Assembly (NCBI RefSeq): GCF_036934945.1
Contig: NC_088232.1
Location: 18,009,573 to 18,073,572 of the forward strand
Length of the DNA stretch: 64,000 bases
Direction: 5' to 3'
From: Oncorhynchus masou masou
Taxonomy: Eukaryota > Chordata > Actinopteri > Salmoniformes > Salmonidae
Shown here piece after piece: positions 12,201-25,400 of the stretch. Made by a program: the position numbers and the translations under genes. Every line of letters starts with the position of its first letter. Position 1 is the stretch's first letter. The notes under the pieces were generated by a model that searched no databases, was not told the origin of the DNA, and saw only the letters and a list, made by a program, of their open reading frames with translations.

Positions 12201-15200
12201 TCCTTCTTTTTTTTTTTTTTTTTACTATGAAAGGGTGCTAGAAGCCAAGTCACCCAACATTAAAATCGAACCAAGGGGGCCAGTAGATGTCATCCCTAGG
12301 CTTACTGGTAGGCGTATGAGCTTCTTGTAGTAGCGCTCCACACGTCCGAACACCTCCTGGCAGTATCTCTGCAGCTCTTCCAGCTCCTCCTCTATAACAG
12401 CAGCATCCAGAGGCTCACTCTTCTCTAGCAGCACCTCACCCTGGTGGAAGATGTGCTCAATCTTCCCAGTGGTCAGAGAGATCTCCTGCTGGAACGCCTG
12501 GTAGAAAATCAATCAATCAATCAATCAATCAAATGTACTTCATTTTACATCAGAGGTTGTCAAAAAGTGGAAGAGAAGCAGAGACCAACCAGGTAAGGTT
12601 GAGTTCACAACCACCAGGTGTGAAACTTATTAGCAAAAATGATGACTTGTTCTCCCGTGTGGCGTAGCGGTCCAAGGCACTGATTCTCAGTGCTAGAGGC
12701 GTCACTACAGACCCTGGTTTGATTCCAGGCTGTATCACAACCGGCCGTGATTGTGAGTTCCATAGGGCGGTGTGAAATTGGCCCAGCGTCGTCCAGGTTA
12801 GGTTTTGGCCGGAGTAGGCCGTCATTGTAAATAAGAATTTGTTCTTAACAGACTTGCCTAGTTAAATAAAGTTTAATAAAAAAGTGACCAGTAGCATGTA
12901 CCTGGGCAGCCCCAAGGTGTGAGGTATTGTGGGAATTCTTACCCTGAGCTGTTTGATCTTGGCCTGGATATCACACTCTGAGAAGTGCTCTATGTTGGTG
13001 AGCTGCAGGTCCATCTCCGTGAGCCACACCAGGATGCTGTCTCGGGCCGTCTCAAACTCCTCACGCTGACTGATAAAGTGCTGGAGAAATCATGAAGGGA
13101 TGCTTTAGGATACACATTTCTCACAGATTTTTTTTCTTCTATCAATGAATTGTAATTTTGGGCAGACACTCCTCATGATTTCTTTCTGTGAGCACTTCGG
13201 ATATTTAGGAGTGTAGAATTGGACTATATACAAGACTTTATGTTGTGTTACAGTTGTTCAACAAGGATGGACGCGACTCTGTACCTTGAGTCTGCGGAGG
13301 ATGGAGGCCACCCTCTTCTGCAGGTTGTCCCAGCGCTGGTTCCCGTCGTGGGCCATCTCCCGGAGGCGACAGGAGGAGTCGGTGCGGTTCTCCCTGGCCA
13401 GACGGCGGTACTGCTTATTGATCAGCTCTAGCTGGGTCAGACTCTCATGGACCTGACGTTGGAATGCCTACAGGACATCATATAATTCAAATATATATAT
13501 TAATCAACCCACACATTTAGTATTGATCAAGGAAATGTTGATTAATCATGCAGTTGACAATTTAGTTGATCAATTGATCATTTAGTATCAATCAGAGACA
13601 AGTTAGTCCATCCATGAGTTTTGTCTAGATATGTACTGTAGAGGTATCGTCTTCTGAATATGAGATACATGGGGAGAGAATATAGTGGTTTACAGCATAT
13701 CAAATAAGGTGGTCTGTAATAGCTGTACTGTACCTCAAACTTCTTTAGTTCTTCCTTGGCCACAGTGTAGAGCACGCCTGAAGAGTTGGGCAGAGCAGCA
13801 GTCCTCTCTGAGGTCACAAGCCACTCCTCAAAACGTGCAAAGTCCTCTAAGAACTTCTGCCATAAACGCCATGTCTCTTCAATCCTTAGAAATGAAAACG
13901 ATATGGACTACTTTAAGGTATGGTGACAGCCGACATCATAAGCGATCAAATAGACTAACCAACCCTAGAGTTACATCACCGCACTTTGCTTGATGATACT
14001 CTAAAAAATGGCACTACTGTAGAAACAACTGCGACAACTGTATCTAAAAGTAGTAGCCCCTTCATGCAGTCAAATTACCAAATCACCCTCTAGTGACCTC
14101 AGGGGTGGAATGTTATTCATATTTTTCATATTTTCATAATTAATAAACATATATATATATTTGTACATTTCTATGTGAAACAGTTTGAACATACCTACTC
14201 ATTAAAGGATTTTTCTTTATTTGTACTATTTTCTACATTGTAGAATAATAGTGAAGACATCAGAACAATGAAATAACACATATGGAATCATGTAGTCCCC
14301 AAAAAAGTGTTAAACAAATCTAAATATATTTTAGAAATATATTTCATATCTTCAAAGTAGCCACCCTTTGCCTTGATTACAGCTTTGCTCACACTTGGCA
14401 TTCTCCTCATGAGGTAGTGACCAGGAATGCATTTCAATTAACAGGTGTGCCTTGTTAAAAGTTAATTTGTGGAATTTCTTTCCTTCTTAATGCGTTTGAG
14501 CCAATCAGTTGTGTTGTGACAAGGTAGGGTTGGTATACAGAAGATAGCCCTATTTGGTAAAAGACCAAATCCATATTATGGCAAGAACAGCTCAAATAAG
14601 CAAAGAGAAACGACAGTCCATCATTACTTTAAGACATGAAGGTCAGTCAATACGGAAAATATCAAGAACTTTGAAAGTTTCTTCAAAGTGCAGTAGCAAA
14701 AACCATCAAACGCTATGATGAAACTGGCTCTCATGAAGACCGCCACAGGAAAGGAAGACCCAGAGTTACCTCTGCTGCAGAGGATAAGTTCATAAGAGTT
14801 ACCAGACTCAGAAACTGAGTTCAAGTAACACACATCTCAACATCAACTGTTCAGAGGAGACTGCGTGAATCAGGCCTTCATGGTCAAATTGCTGTAAAGA
14901 AACCACTACTAAAGGACACCTATAAGAAGAAGAGACTTGCTTGGGCCAACAAACACGAGCAATGGACATTAGACCGGTGGAAATCTGTCCTTTGTTCTGA
15001 TGAGTCCAAATTTGAGATTTTTGATTTCAACCGCCGTGCCTTTGTGAGACGCAGAGTAGGTGAAAGGATGATTTCCGCATGTGTGGTTCACACAGTGAAG
15101 CATGGGAGGAGGAGGTGTGATGGTGTGGGGGTGCTTTGCTGGGGACAATGTCTGTGATTTATTTAGAATTCAAGGCACACTTAATCAGCATTGCTACAAC

Positions 15201-18200
15201 AGCATTCTGCAGCGACACGCCATCCCATCTGGTTTGCGCTTCGTGGGACTATAATTTGTTTTTCAACAGGACAATGACACAACACACACCCTGGCTGTGT
15301 AAGGGCTATTTGACCAAGGAGAGTGATGGAATGCTGCATCAGATGTCCTGGCCTCCACAATCACCCGACAGCAACCCATTTCAGAGGGTTTGTGATGAGT
15401 TGGACCGCAGAGTGAAGGAGAAGCAGCCAACAAGTGCTGATCATATGTGGGAACTCATTCAAGACTGTTGGAAAAGCATTCCAGGTGAAGCTGGTTGAGA
15501 GAATGCCAACAGTGTGCAAAGCTGTCATCAAGGCAAAGGGTGGCTACTTTGAAGAATCTCCAATATAAAATATATTTTGATTTGTTTAACACTTTTTTGG
15601 TTACTACATGATTCCATATGTGTTATTTCATAGTTTTGAAGTCTTCACAATTATTCTACAATGTTGAACATAGTTGAAATAAAGAAAAACCTTGAATGAG
15701 TAGGTTTGACTGGTACTGTATATAAAGTGTAATATTGGGATACAAACTCAAAACTCCATATCTGACATGATATTTGTGTCTTTTTTTGTGTGTGTGTTTT
15801 ATTTTTTACTTTCACTTGTACCCCTTTTTCTGCCCAATTGGTAGTCTTGTTCCATCGCTGCAACTCCCCTACGGACTCGGGAGAGGCGAAGGTCGAGAGC
15901 CATGCATCTTCCGAAACACGACCCTGCCAAGCCGCACTGCTTCTTGACACACTGCTCGCTTAACCTGGAAGCCAGCTGCACCAATGTGTCAGACGAAACA
16001 CTGTCCAACTTGCAACCGAAGTCAGCTTGCAGGCACCCGGCCTGCCACAAGGATGGGACAAGGAAATCCCGGCCGGCTAAATGTCCCCTAACCTGGACAA
16101 TGCTGGGCCAATTGTGCGCCGCCTCATGGGTCTCCCGGTCACGTCCGGCTGTGACACAGCCTGGGATCGAACCTGGGCCTGTAGTGATGCTTGTCACTAC
16201 AGGCCCAGTGACACTTGGAAGGCCCTGTGTATTATTCTTTTAAGCCCATAACCATGTGTGTGAGGTGTATACTTTTGTTTCAAAGTAGATTTGTTTAAGA
16301 CTACCAAGAAAACACACTGTGTGACCCCGATTTAGCCCACTACAGTAAAAGGTTAAGTTAAACTGTGTAGGTCTTACTTGAGCCTTCTCTCCATGGACAA
16401 GGCACAGATGCTCCTCCATCGGCGGTCCAGGCTGCGAGTGGCCTGCTGGATAGATTCACACTCTGTGTCCGTGGCACAAGCGTCACAGTCGTGCAACAGC
16501 ACCTCACACAGGTTCAACACAGACGCCACACCTGTACTGTGCTTCTCTATGTCACGCTGAAGCTCCTGGATAGATGGAGAGAAAGATGGAAGGATGTTAT
16601 GGTACGCTATGTTAGAGAAAGAGGGTGGGATCTTTTCAGAACCAAGAAACCTGCTAAGATTTTTCAATAAGCCCTTCTCTATTGTATTGTCTGTAAGCAT
16701 GTCTGCTAGGAACTAAAAAGGATCTATAAAATATCAACATAAGCAACCATCATTGACTATGTACAGTATCTGTATTAATAGCTATACCAAGGGGTGTAAA
16801 CTACAGTTTTCATTTCAAAGTACTCACAGCCCACTGATGCGGTAGCCTGGTGGTGCCAGATTTGTTAATGCCATCTTGCCAACTGCTATGACAACGACTA
16901 CAGGAGTCTACAAGACAGCACAAACAGATCTGGGACCACCAAGCTGACGGGATATTTACCTGCTGCAGGTCCAGCTTCCTCTGTATCTCCTGGGAATCAC
17001 AGGTGTCATAGACGATGGGTCTGGATAGCTCAGTCTCTATGTGGGCCAGCCAGGACCGCAGACTACTCATGTTCTTATCCAGCTGCTGCACTGCCACCAG
17101 AGTCTCCCTCAGCTTCTTCACTCTATAGCAACCGGATACATGATGCTTGTTTTAGGAGAAAACATACATAACACAGCAGATTCCTAGTAAAGAAGCAACT
17201 AAAAACAATTAACACAGTCATTAAACCACTTCTTTCCACTCATTGTTTTTATTTTATTCAAGCTATATTTTACTAGGAAGTCCCAATGTGGTGAAATTGT
17301 GCTAAGTACAGTACTGTACACTGGGCCAGCCAGAGAGTTTCTGAAAGTCAAGAAGGCTGCATCAAAGCAAATATTAACGCCAATGGCGTGTGTAATCAAA
17401 TGTGTGTATATTCCTAACCCACAGCAGTATAGCATATCCATGTACTTCCTATCCCACACACCCGGCCATAGTATATACAGTGCATTCGGAAAGTATTCAG
17501 ACCACTTCCCTTTTTTACACATTTTATTTTATTCTATTCTAAAATTGATTAAAAATAACATTTTCCTCATCAATCTTACACACAATACCACATAACCACA
17601 AAGCGAAAACAGAAATACCTTATTTACTATGAGCTATTTGCTATGAGACTCGAAACTGAGCTCAGGTGCATCCTGTTTCCTTTGATCAACCTTGAGATGT
17701 TTCTACAACTTGATTGAAGTCCACCTGTGGTAAATTCAATTGATTAAACATGATTTGGAAAGACTGTCTATATAAGGCCCCAAAGTTGACAGTGCATGTC
17801 AGAGCATAAACCAAACCATGAGGTCGAAGGATTTGTCCGTAGAGCTCCGAGACAGGATTGTGTCGAGGCACAGAACTGGAGAAGAATACCAAAAAATGTC
17901 TGCAGCATTCAAGGTCCCCAAGAACACAGTGGCCACCATCATTCTTAAATGGAAGAAGTTTGGAACCACCAAGACTCTTTCTAGAGCTGGCCAAACTGAG
18001 CAATCAGGGGAGAAGGGCCTTGGTCAGGGAGGTGACCATGAACCCAATGGTGACTCTGACAGGGCTCCAGAGTTTCTCTGTGGAGATGGGAGAACCTTCC
18101 AGAAGGACAACCATCTCTGTAACACTCCCCCAATCAGGCCTGTACGGTAGAGTGGCCAGACAGAAGCCACTCTCAGACCATGAGAAACAAGATTCTCTGG

Positions 18201-19452
18201 CTTGATGAAACCAAGATTGAACTCTTTGGCCTAAATGCCAAGCGTCACGTCTGGAGGAAACCAGACACCATCCCTAGGGTGAAGCATAGTGGTGGCAGCT
18301 TCATGCTGTGGGGATGTTTTTCAGCAGCAGGGCCTGGGAGACTAGTCAGGATAGAGGGAAAGATGAATGGAGAAAAGATCCTTGAAAACCTGCTCCAGAG
18401 CGCTCAGGACTTCAGACTAGTGCAAAGGTTCAACTTCCAACAGGACAACAACCCTAAGCACACAGCCAAGACAATGCAGGAGTGGCTTTAGGACAAGTCC
18501 CTGAATGTCTTTGAGTGGCCCAGCCAGAGCCTGGACTTAAACCCGATCAAACATCTCTGGAGAGACTTGAAAATAGCTGGGGCAGCGACGCTCCCCATCC
18601 AACCTGACAGAGCTTGAGGATCTGCAGAGAAGAATGGGAGAAACTACCCAAATACAGGCGTGCCAAGCTTATAGCGTCATACCCAAGAAGACTCAAGGCT
18701 GTAATCACTGCCAATGGTGCTTCAACAATGTTCTAAGTAAAGGGTCTGAATACTTAAGTGAATGTAATATCAGTTGTTTTATTTTTAAGAAATTTGCTAA
18801 CATTTCTAATAAACTGTTTTTGCTTTGTCATTAATCCATTTTAGAATACGGCTGTAACGTAACAAAATGTGGAAAAAGTCAAGTGGTCTGAATACTTTCC
18901 GAATGCACTCCTTACCTGGCTCCGATGAGGTCCAGCAGGTGTTGCCAGCGCTCGTCCACCTTGCTGAGTTTGTGTTCTATCTCAGAGGCCTTGGTCTCGT
19001 GGCTGGCCCTGGCCAGGCGCTCACCCATCTTGTGCAGCTGCAGCTTGTTCTCCTTAGCCACCGCTATCTCCTCCTGGTAGTCCTGGGAGAGGGATTAAAA
19101 ACCGTCATCAGACCATGTAAAAGGTGGAATAGTGTAACAGTTTGGACTGAAACATTTTTCAAAGAGGAATCAACATCTACAAGCATTTCTCATTGAAGCA
19201 ATTCAGAGTAGAGAAGACCATTTCAATGGGATATTTGTCTAATTAATCAAACTCGAATGAAAAGACAAGGTCTGGTATCGGTTGGTGTTTACCTTGCGTA
19301 GCTTCTCGATCATCTCCTCGATGCTGATGTCTCCATTCTGGGACACCTTGCTCTCCATGTCGGTAAGCCAGTCACACAGCTCCTTGTTCTTCTCGTTAAA
19401 CACGGCCCACTCATTCAGCTTCTCACTCACCTGCTTCTGCCGAAGGGATAGC

Positions 19453-19491
<39 letters not shown>

Positions 19492-22400
19492 CTAGACAGA
19501 TACACAGGTGTTGTAAACACATATACTCATTTGAAATTAATTCCCCATGGTAAGGATAATAGCTAGTTGCACAGAGAAATGAACATTTTTATATAAAAAA
19601 AGAAACATACACAACAAGCAGTACTAGGCAATATGCATAGATTTAGCAGAACATTAATGAAGAGGTAGCAGTGATGTAGAGGTGTTACCTAATGTAATGC
19701 ATCTAACGCTAGCACTGTGTGACTTCCTGTCACTATGTGGTCTATATTCACATACAACACCGGATGTAGTTTGAAGGGGAAACATCCTGTACTGTTTTGC
19801 ATTAAAGTTCTCTCTATCTCAAGTCTACTTATACTAAACACTACGCTTCCAGCTTTATGAAATCACCAGAGATATGTTTCACGAAGGCGATAAAGAATAC
19901 TGCAGAACCACTATTTAGTCATATTGACCATAGTCTGCTGCAGATCTTTCGGCAAGAGTCGGCAATCAGTGCAAGATTCAACCCTGTTCCCATAACTATG
20001 CGTACGTAGTGCGGCCATGGCCTATCGTGGAGCTTCAGCACCACCATTTGGCACATGTCATTACAACTTAAAATGACAGCTCTCGTCTCTCTTGCTGGAC
20101 TGATGACACACCTATTGAGTCAGACACACAGAGGTCGTGGGAAGAGACTGCTTCTCCTCACAGCAACATATTCAACAGCCATACGGTACCTGGTGACAGA
20201 TCTCCTCCCACTGGCGGTGCAGAAGCTCTATACGTTCCTGTAGAACAGACAGGTCCTCAGCACTGATGTAGCTCGACAGGGACTCCCTCAGCACCGTCAG
20301 GTGGGCTAGGTCTTCTGTCCAGCCGTCAAACGTGTTCTCCAAGTCCTGGTCACAGGAGAGAGAACGTTATCATCTGGTTTAAGCAGACAAGCCCACCTAC
20401 AGATCATTTCTCTGGACATTATGTGAGCCTGCCTGTATTCAGTGTTGTACATAGCATAATAATTGTAAGGTCGTTCCACGAAAAGAGTGCCTTTGATATT
20501 TTAAGTAGACATTTTGCACCAATATTGCATTTTATACGCCTGTTGTAAAAAATGAAGTGCCCTTTAATATAGACCACATGGAGACTTAAAATAAATCAGA
20601 TTTTTTAATATGAATAAAGACTTGCTTATTCAGCATTTTGACATTTGGTGTTTGGTATTTTATTAGGATCCCCATTTAGCTGTTGCAAAAGCAGCAGCTA
20701 CTCTTCCTGGGGTCCACACAAAACATAATACAGAATGACAATACAGAACATCATTAGACAAGAACAGCTCAAGGACAGAGCTACATACATTAAAAAAAGG
20801 CACATGTAGCCTACATATCAATGCATACACACACTATCTAGTTCAAATAGGGGAGAGGGTTTGTGCCGCGAGGTGTTGTTTTATCTGTTTTTTTAAACCA
20901 GGTTTGCTGTTTATTTGAGCAATATGAGATGGAAGGAAGTTCCAAGTTCCATCTTTATAATAGTGTAAAGTGGCATGTGAAAGTATTCACCCCCCTTGGC
21001 ATTTTTCCTATTTTGTTGCCTTACAACCTGGAATTAAAATGGATTTTGGGGGAGTTTGTATCACTTGATTTACACAACATGCCTACCACTTTGAAGATGC
21101 AAAATATTTTTTATTGTGAAACAAACAAGAAATAATACACAAAAGAACAGAAAACTTGAGCGTGCATAACTATTCACCCCCTCAAAGTCAATATTTTGTA
21201 CATCCACCTTCCGCAACAATTACAGCTGCAAGTCTCTTGGGGTGTCTCTATAAGCTTGGCACATCTATCCACTGGGATTTTTGCTCATTCTTCAAGGTAA
21301 AACAGTTCCAGCTCCTTCAAGTTGGATAGGTTCCGCTGGTGTACAGCAATCTGTCATACGACAGATTCTCAATTGGATTGAGGTCTGGGCTTTGACTAGG
21401 CTATTCCAAGACATTTAAACGTTTCCCCTTAAAACACTAGTGTTTCATTAGCAGTATTAGGGTCATTGTCCTGCTGGAAGGTGAACCTCCGTCCCTGTCT
21501 CAAATTTCAGGAAGACTGAAACAGGTTTCTATTGACAGATACTCCAATCTCCGCTGTGGAGCTTTGCAACTTCTTCAGAGTTATCTTTGGTCTCTTTGTT
21601 GCCTCTGATTAATACCTTCCTTGCCTGGTCCGTGAGTTTTGGTGAGCGGCCCTCTCTTGGCAGGTTTGTTATGATGCCATATTGTTTACATGTTTTAATA
21701 ATGGATTTAATGGTGCTCCGTGGGATGTTCAAAGTTTCAGATATTTTTTTATAACCCAACCCTGATCTGTGCTTCTCCACAACTTTGTCCCTGACATGTT
21801 TGGAGAGCTCCTTGGTCATCATGGTGCAGCTTGCTTGGTGGTACCCCTTGCTTAGCGGTGTTGCAGACTCTGGGGCCTTTCATAACAGGTGTATATATAC
21901 TGAGATCATGTGTCAGATCATGTGACACTTAGATTGCACACAGGTGGACTTAATTTAACTAATAATGTGACTTCTGAAGGTATTTGGTTGCACCAGATCT
22001 TATTTAGGGGCTTCATAGCAACGGGGGTTAATACATATGCACGCACCACTTTCCAGGTTTTCCTTTTTAATAATTTTTTTAGAACAAGTTATTTTTTCAT
22101 TTCACTTCACCAATTTGGACTATTTTGTGTATGTCCATTACATGAAATCCAAATAAAAATCAATTTAAATTACAGGTTGTAATGCAACCAAATAGGAAAA
22201 ATGCCAAGGGGATTGTCACACTCTGACCATAGTTTGCTTTGTATGTTCTATGTTTTGTTTGGTCAGGTTGTCATCTGAGTGGGCATTCTATGTTGGATGT
22301 CTTGTTTGTCTGTTTCTGTGTTTGGGCCTGATATGGTTCTCAATCAGAGGCAGGTGTTAGTCATTGTCTCTGATTGGGAGCCATATTTAGGTAGCCTGTT

Positions 22401-25400
22401 TTGTGTTGGTTGTTTGTGGGTGATTGTTCCTGTCTTTGTTACACCAGATAGGGCTGTTTTCGATTTTTCACTGTGTTTTTTTTGTATATTGTTCTAGTTT
22501 CATCTTTATTAAAGATGTATCACAATAACCACGCTGCGTTTTGGTCCGCCTCTCCTTCAACAGAAGAATCCCGTTACAGGGATGAATACTTTTGCAAGGC
22601 ACTGTATGTTTTCTTGAATTTGTTTGGGATTTGGGGACTGTGAAAAGACCCCTGGTGGGATAAGTGTGTGTGTCAGAGCTGTGTGTAAGTTGACGATGCA
22701 AACAATTTGGGATTTTCAACACGTGTCTTATAAAAATAAGTGATGTTGTCAGTCTCTCCTTAACTCTTAGCCAAGAAGAGACTGGCATGCACAGTATATC
22801 AGCACTCTGATTACGATTAAGAGCAAACCATGCCGCTCTGTCCTGGGCCATCTGTAGCTTAACATGTCTCTCCATGCACCCTCTGTGACATTTAGGAAGA
22901 TTTTAACCCACTTAATCCCAAAAGGTCTCCATTGTAAAGCCCTAGTTATTTTGTTGCTTTGACAAAGTCATTTATGAAGATTATTATTTAGTTTGTGTGA
23001 TAAGTGATTAATTTACGTCAGTCCCTCATTTTAAGGTCAAACCTGTTACGTAAACTGAACTCTCATTTTAATATGGTGAAACTATTCCTTTATAAATATT
23101 TATCAAAAAGAAGCAATGAGCATCTTATAGCCAAATCATAGTGTAAAAGCAGGTGAGCTGGTTCTACTCTTTCTGGCAATTTTGGGGTGTTTTGTGGTGG
23201 AAAACTGGGCCAGTTCAAGCATTACACGTCAACCCTGTTTCCAGTGGCGACCCGTCATTCAGGGCATGAGCCCCACATTTTGTGGGTTACCTATTTTACA
23301 TTTTATTTTGGCATTAATAAGTGTCACATATCAGTTTGCAAACAAAGTAATAAAAAAAGACAATAATTGAGTTAATAAAGCCTCCATACAAACATGGGCT
23401 CCTTTTTCCTTTCTTGAAAAAGGCAGCTCCAAATGCAGGTGTTTCAGCCTAGCTCAGTGCTTTCTGTGGTGGGGCAGCCAGTGGAAAATACGGAGAGTAG
23501 GGATTGGTAATGTTCTCTTGTTGCGCCGTGATTTTCTCCGTGTCCTGTCACTCATGGGGACACTACGTCACTGCCAAATCTAATAGTAGAGCTCTCAAAT
23601 TCAAGCACTTCCAAACCACATTGATTGTAGACTTGATTCACGATGATGACTGCTAGCTAAGATTTTGAAAGTATGATGTTGACATGATCAGTCCAATCAA
23701 AGCAACTGTAGATGACCTTGAGCCTTTTTGGATGGGCACTTCTAATGCAACTATGCTGCCATAGTTACATTAGAAGTGCCCATCCAAAAATCCAGAATCC
23801 AGAATTTCAATCCAGACTTTGATGATAAAATTTGCCCGCGCCACCTTCCTGTTCAAGTGAGCACAGCACAACAAGGTGAGTGTGAAAATGTATTGTATGC
23901 CGCTGAATAAATTACGTTATATGCCAGGGAGATTTTATACTGTAGCTAAGAAAGTAATACTAAGTGTATGTTGTGTAGTAAGCTGTTAGTAGCCCATGTG
24001 CCTCACCCTAATAATTTGGTCTATTTTCCCCTCTTAATTTCACTTACTGTTCTCACTTGGTGGTACTAATGTAGCCTATAACCTGTCTCAGAGAAATGTA
24101 ATCATCTAATTTTTATAAGAGGTTTCATTGTCTGCTTATATGCCCCCTTTATTTATCCTACGGTTCTGACTTGGTGTACTGGGAGAACACTGTAAGACCG
24201 GCACATGTTCTGAATTCTGTTTCTGTACACTTCAAAAGTGCTGAACAAATAGTTATATTGACTATGTCCGTCCTAGCTTGCTCATTAATGTCTTGATCGA
24301 AATAACGAATTGCCTCTTATCTACTTGTTGTCCCCTTATGCCATAGTTTGTACATCTCAATTGTCAGTAGAAACCCCATTTGTTTAACCAAGTCAGCCAT
24401 ATCAGCTATGTTTTTTTAAAAGGCAGTAAATGAGGCTGAATGAACTGTTTCGCTACCAGACAAAGTACGCTAATAGCCAGGTGTAGCAGTGGTAAGGTGT
24501 TGGGACAGCTTCATGTAGGCCCTAACATTTTGTGGGCACCGTTTGTCACCGTTATAGTGCAATTAATATATTATTTACTGTTGTGGCTTTGCTGGCATGC
24601 ATCCACCCAATTGGAGGGTTTGCCCCACCAAGAGTTACATGCTAATATCGCCACTGCCTGTTACCCATAGATAGACAGGCTAGAAATGTTTTAACAATAA
24701 AAATGTTTTTGTGAAGATTGCATTCAATTGCCATTTCCTGTTGCACTACAACAAGCTTCCATTTCTGTCAAAAGGAGATTTATGTTTGTCAATCGTCAGC
24801 CCTGTTAGTTTATTTGACACTTACTAAAATTATTTTTTTAAATTAGGACGATATACTTCTCAAAAGACACCGAATTGGTGGAACAACCCAGTAATTACAA
24901 TCCATTTCCTGATTACCTGGATCATGAACCGCAATGCCATGTAACCTGGCTATTATGTTCATCACATCCTTAGTGAGTCAGTACTGCAGACCAGCTCCCG
25001 GCATTGGTGTGGGAAATGTTGTAATTAGATCAGACCCATAAAGGTGCCAAGTAAGTTTGTCTATTTTCTCTCTGCTAGCGCACGGCAAGCTGTACTGGAG
25101 CACCAAGTCTAAATCCAAGAGGCTTCTAAACAGCTTCTACCCCCAAGCCATAAGACTCCTGAACATCTAGCCAAATGGCTACCCAGACCATTTGCATTGC
25201 CCCACCCCCCTCTCCACTTCTTTACACCACTGCTACTCTCTGTTGTCTTCTATGCATAGTCACTTTAATAACTCTACCTACATGTACATATTACCTCAAC
25301 TAACCGGTGCCCCCGCATATTGACTTTATATCAGTACCACCCTGTATATAGTCTCGCTATTGTTATTTTACTGCTGCTCTTTAATTACTTGTTACTTTTA

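Noticed and set aside
11747..12241. 164-codon plus-strand open frame over exon 59
   Set aside because: Antisense shadow of a GC-rich syne1 exon. It runs through the splice site and has no recognisable domain.
12651..12730. Possible tRNA-Leu gene
   Set aside because: It is the tRNA-like head of a SINE: the acceptor stem does not close and the standard SINE body follows.
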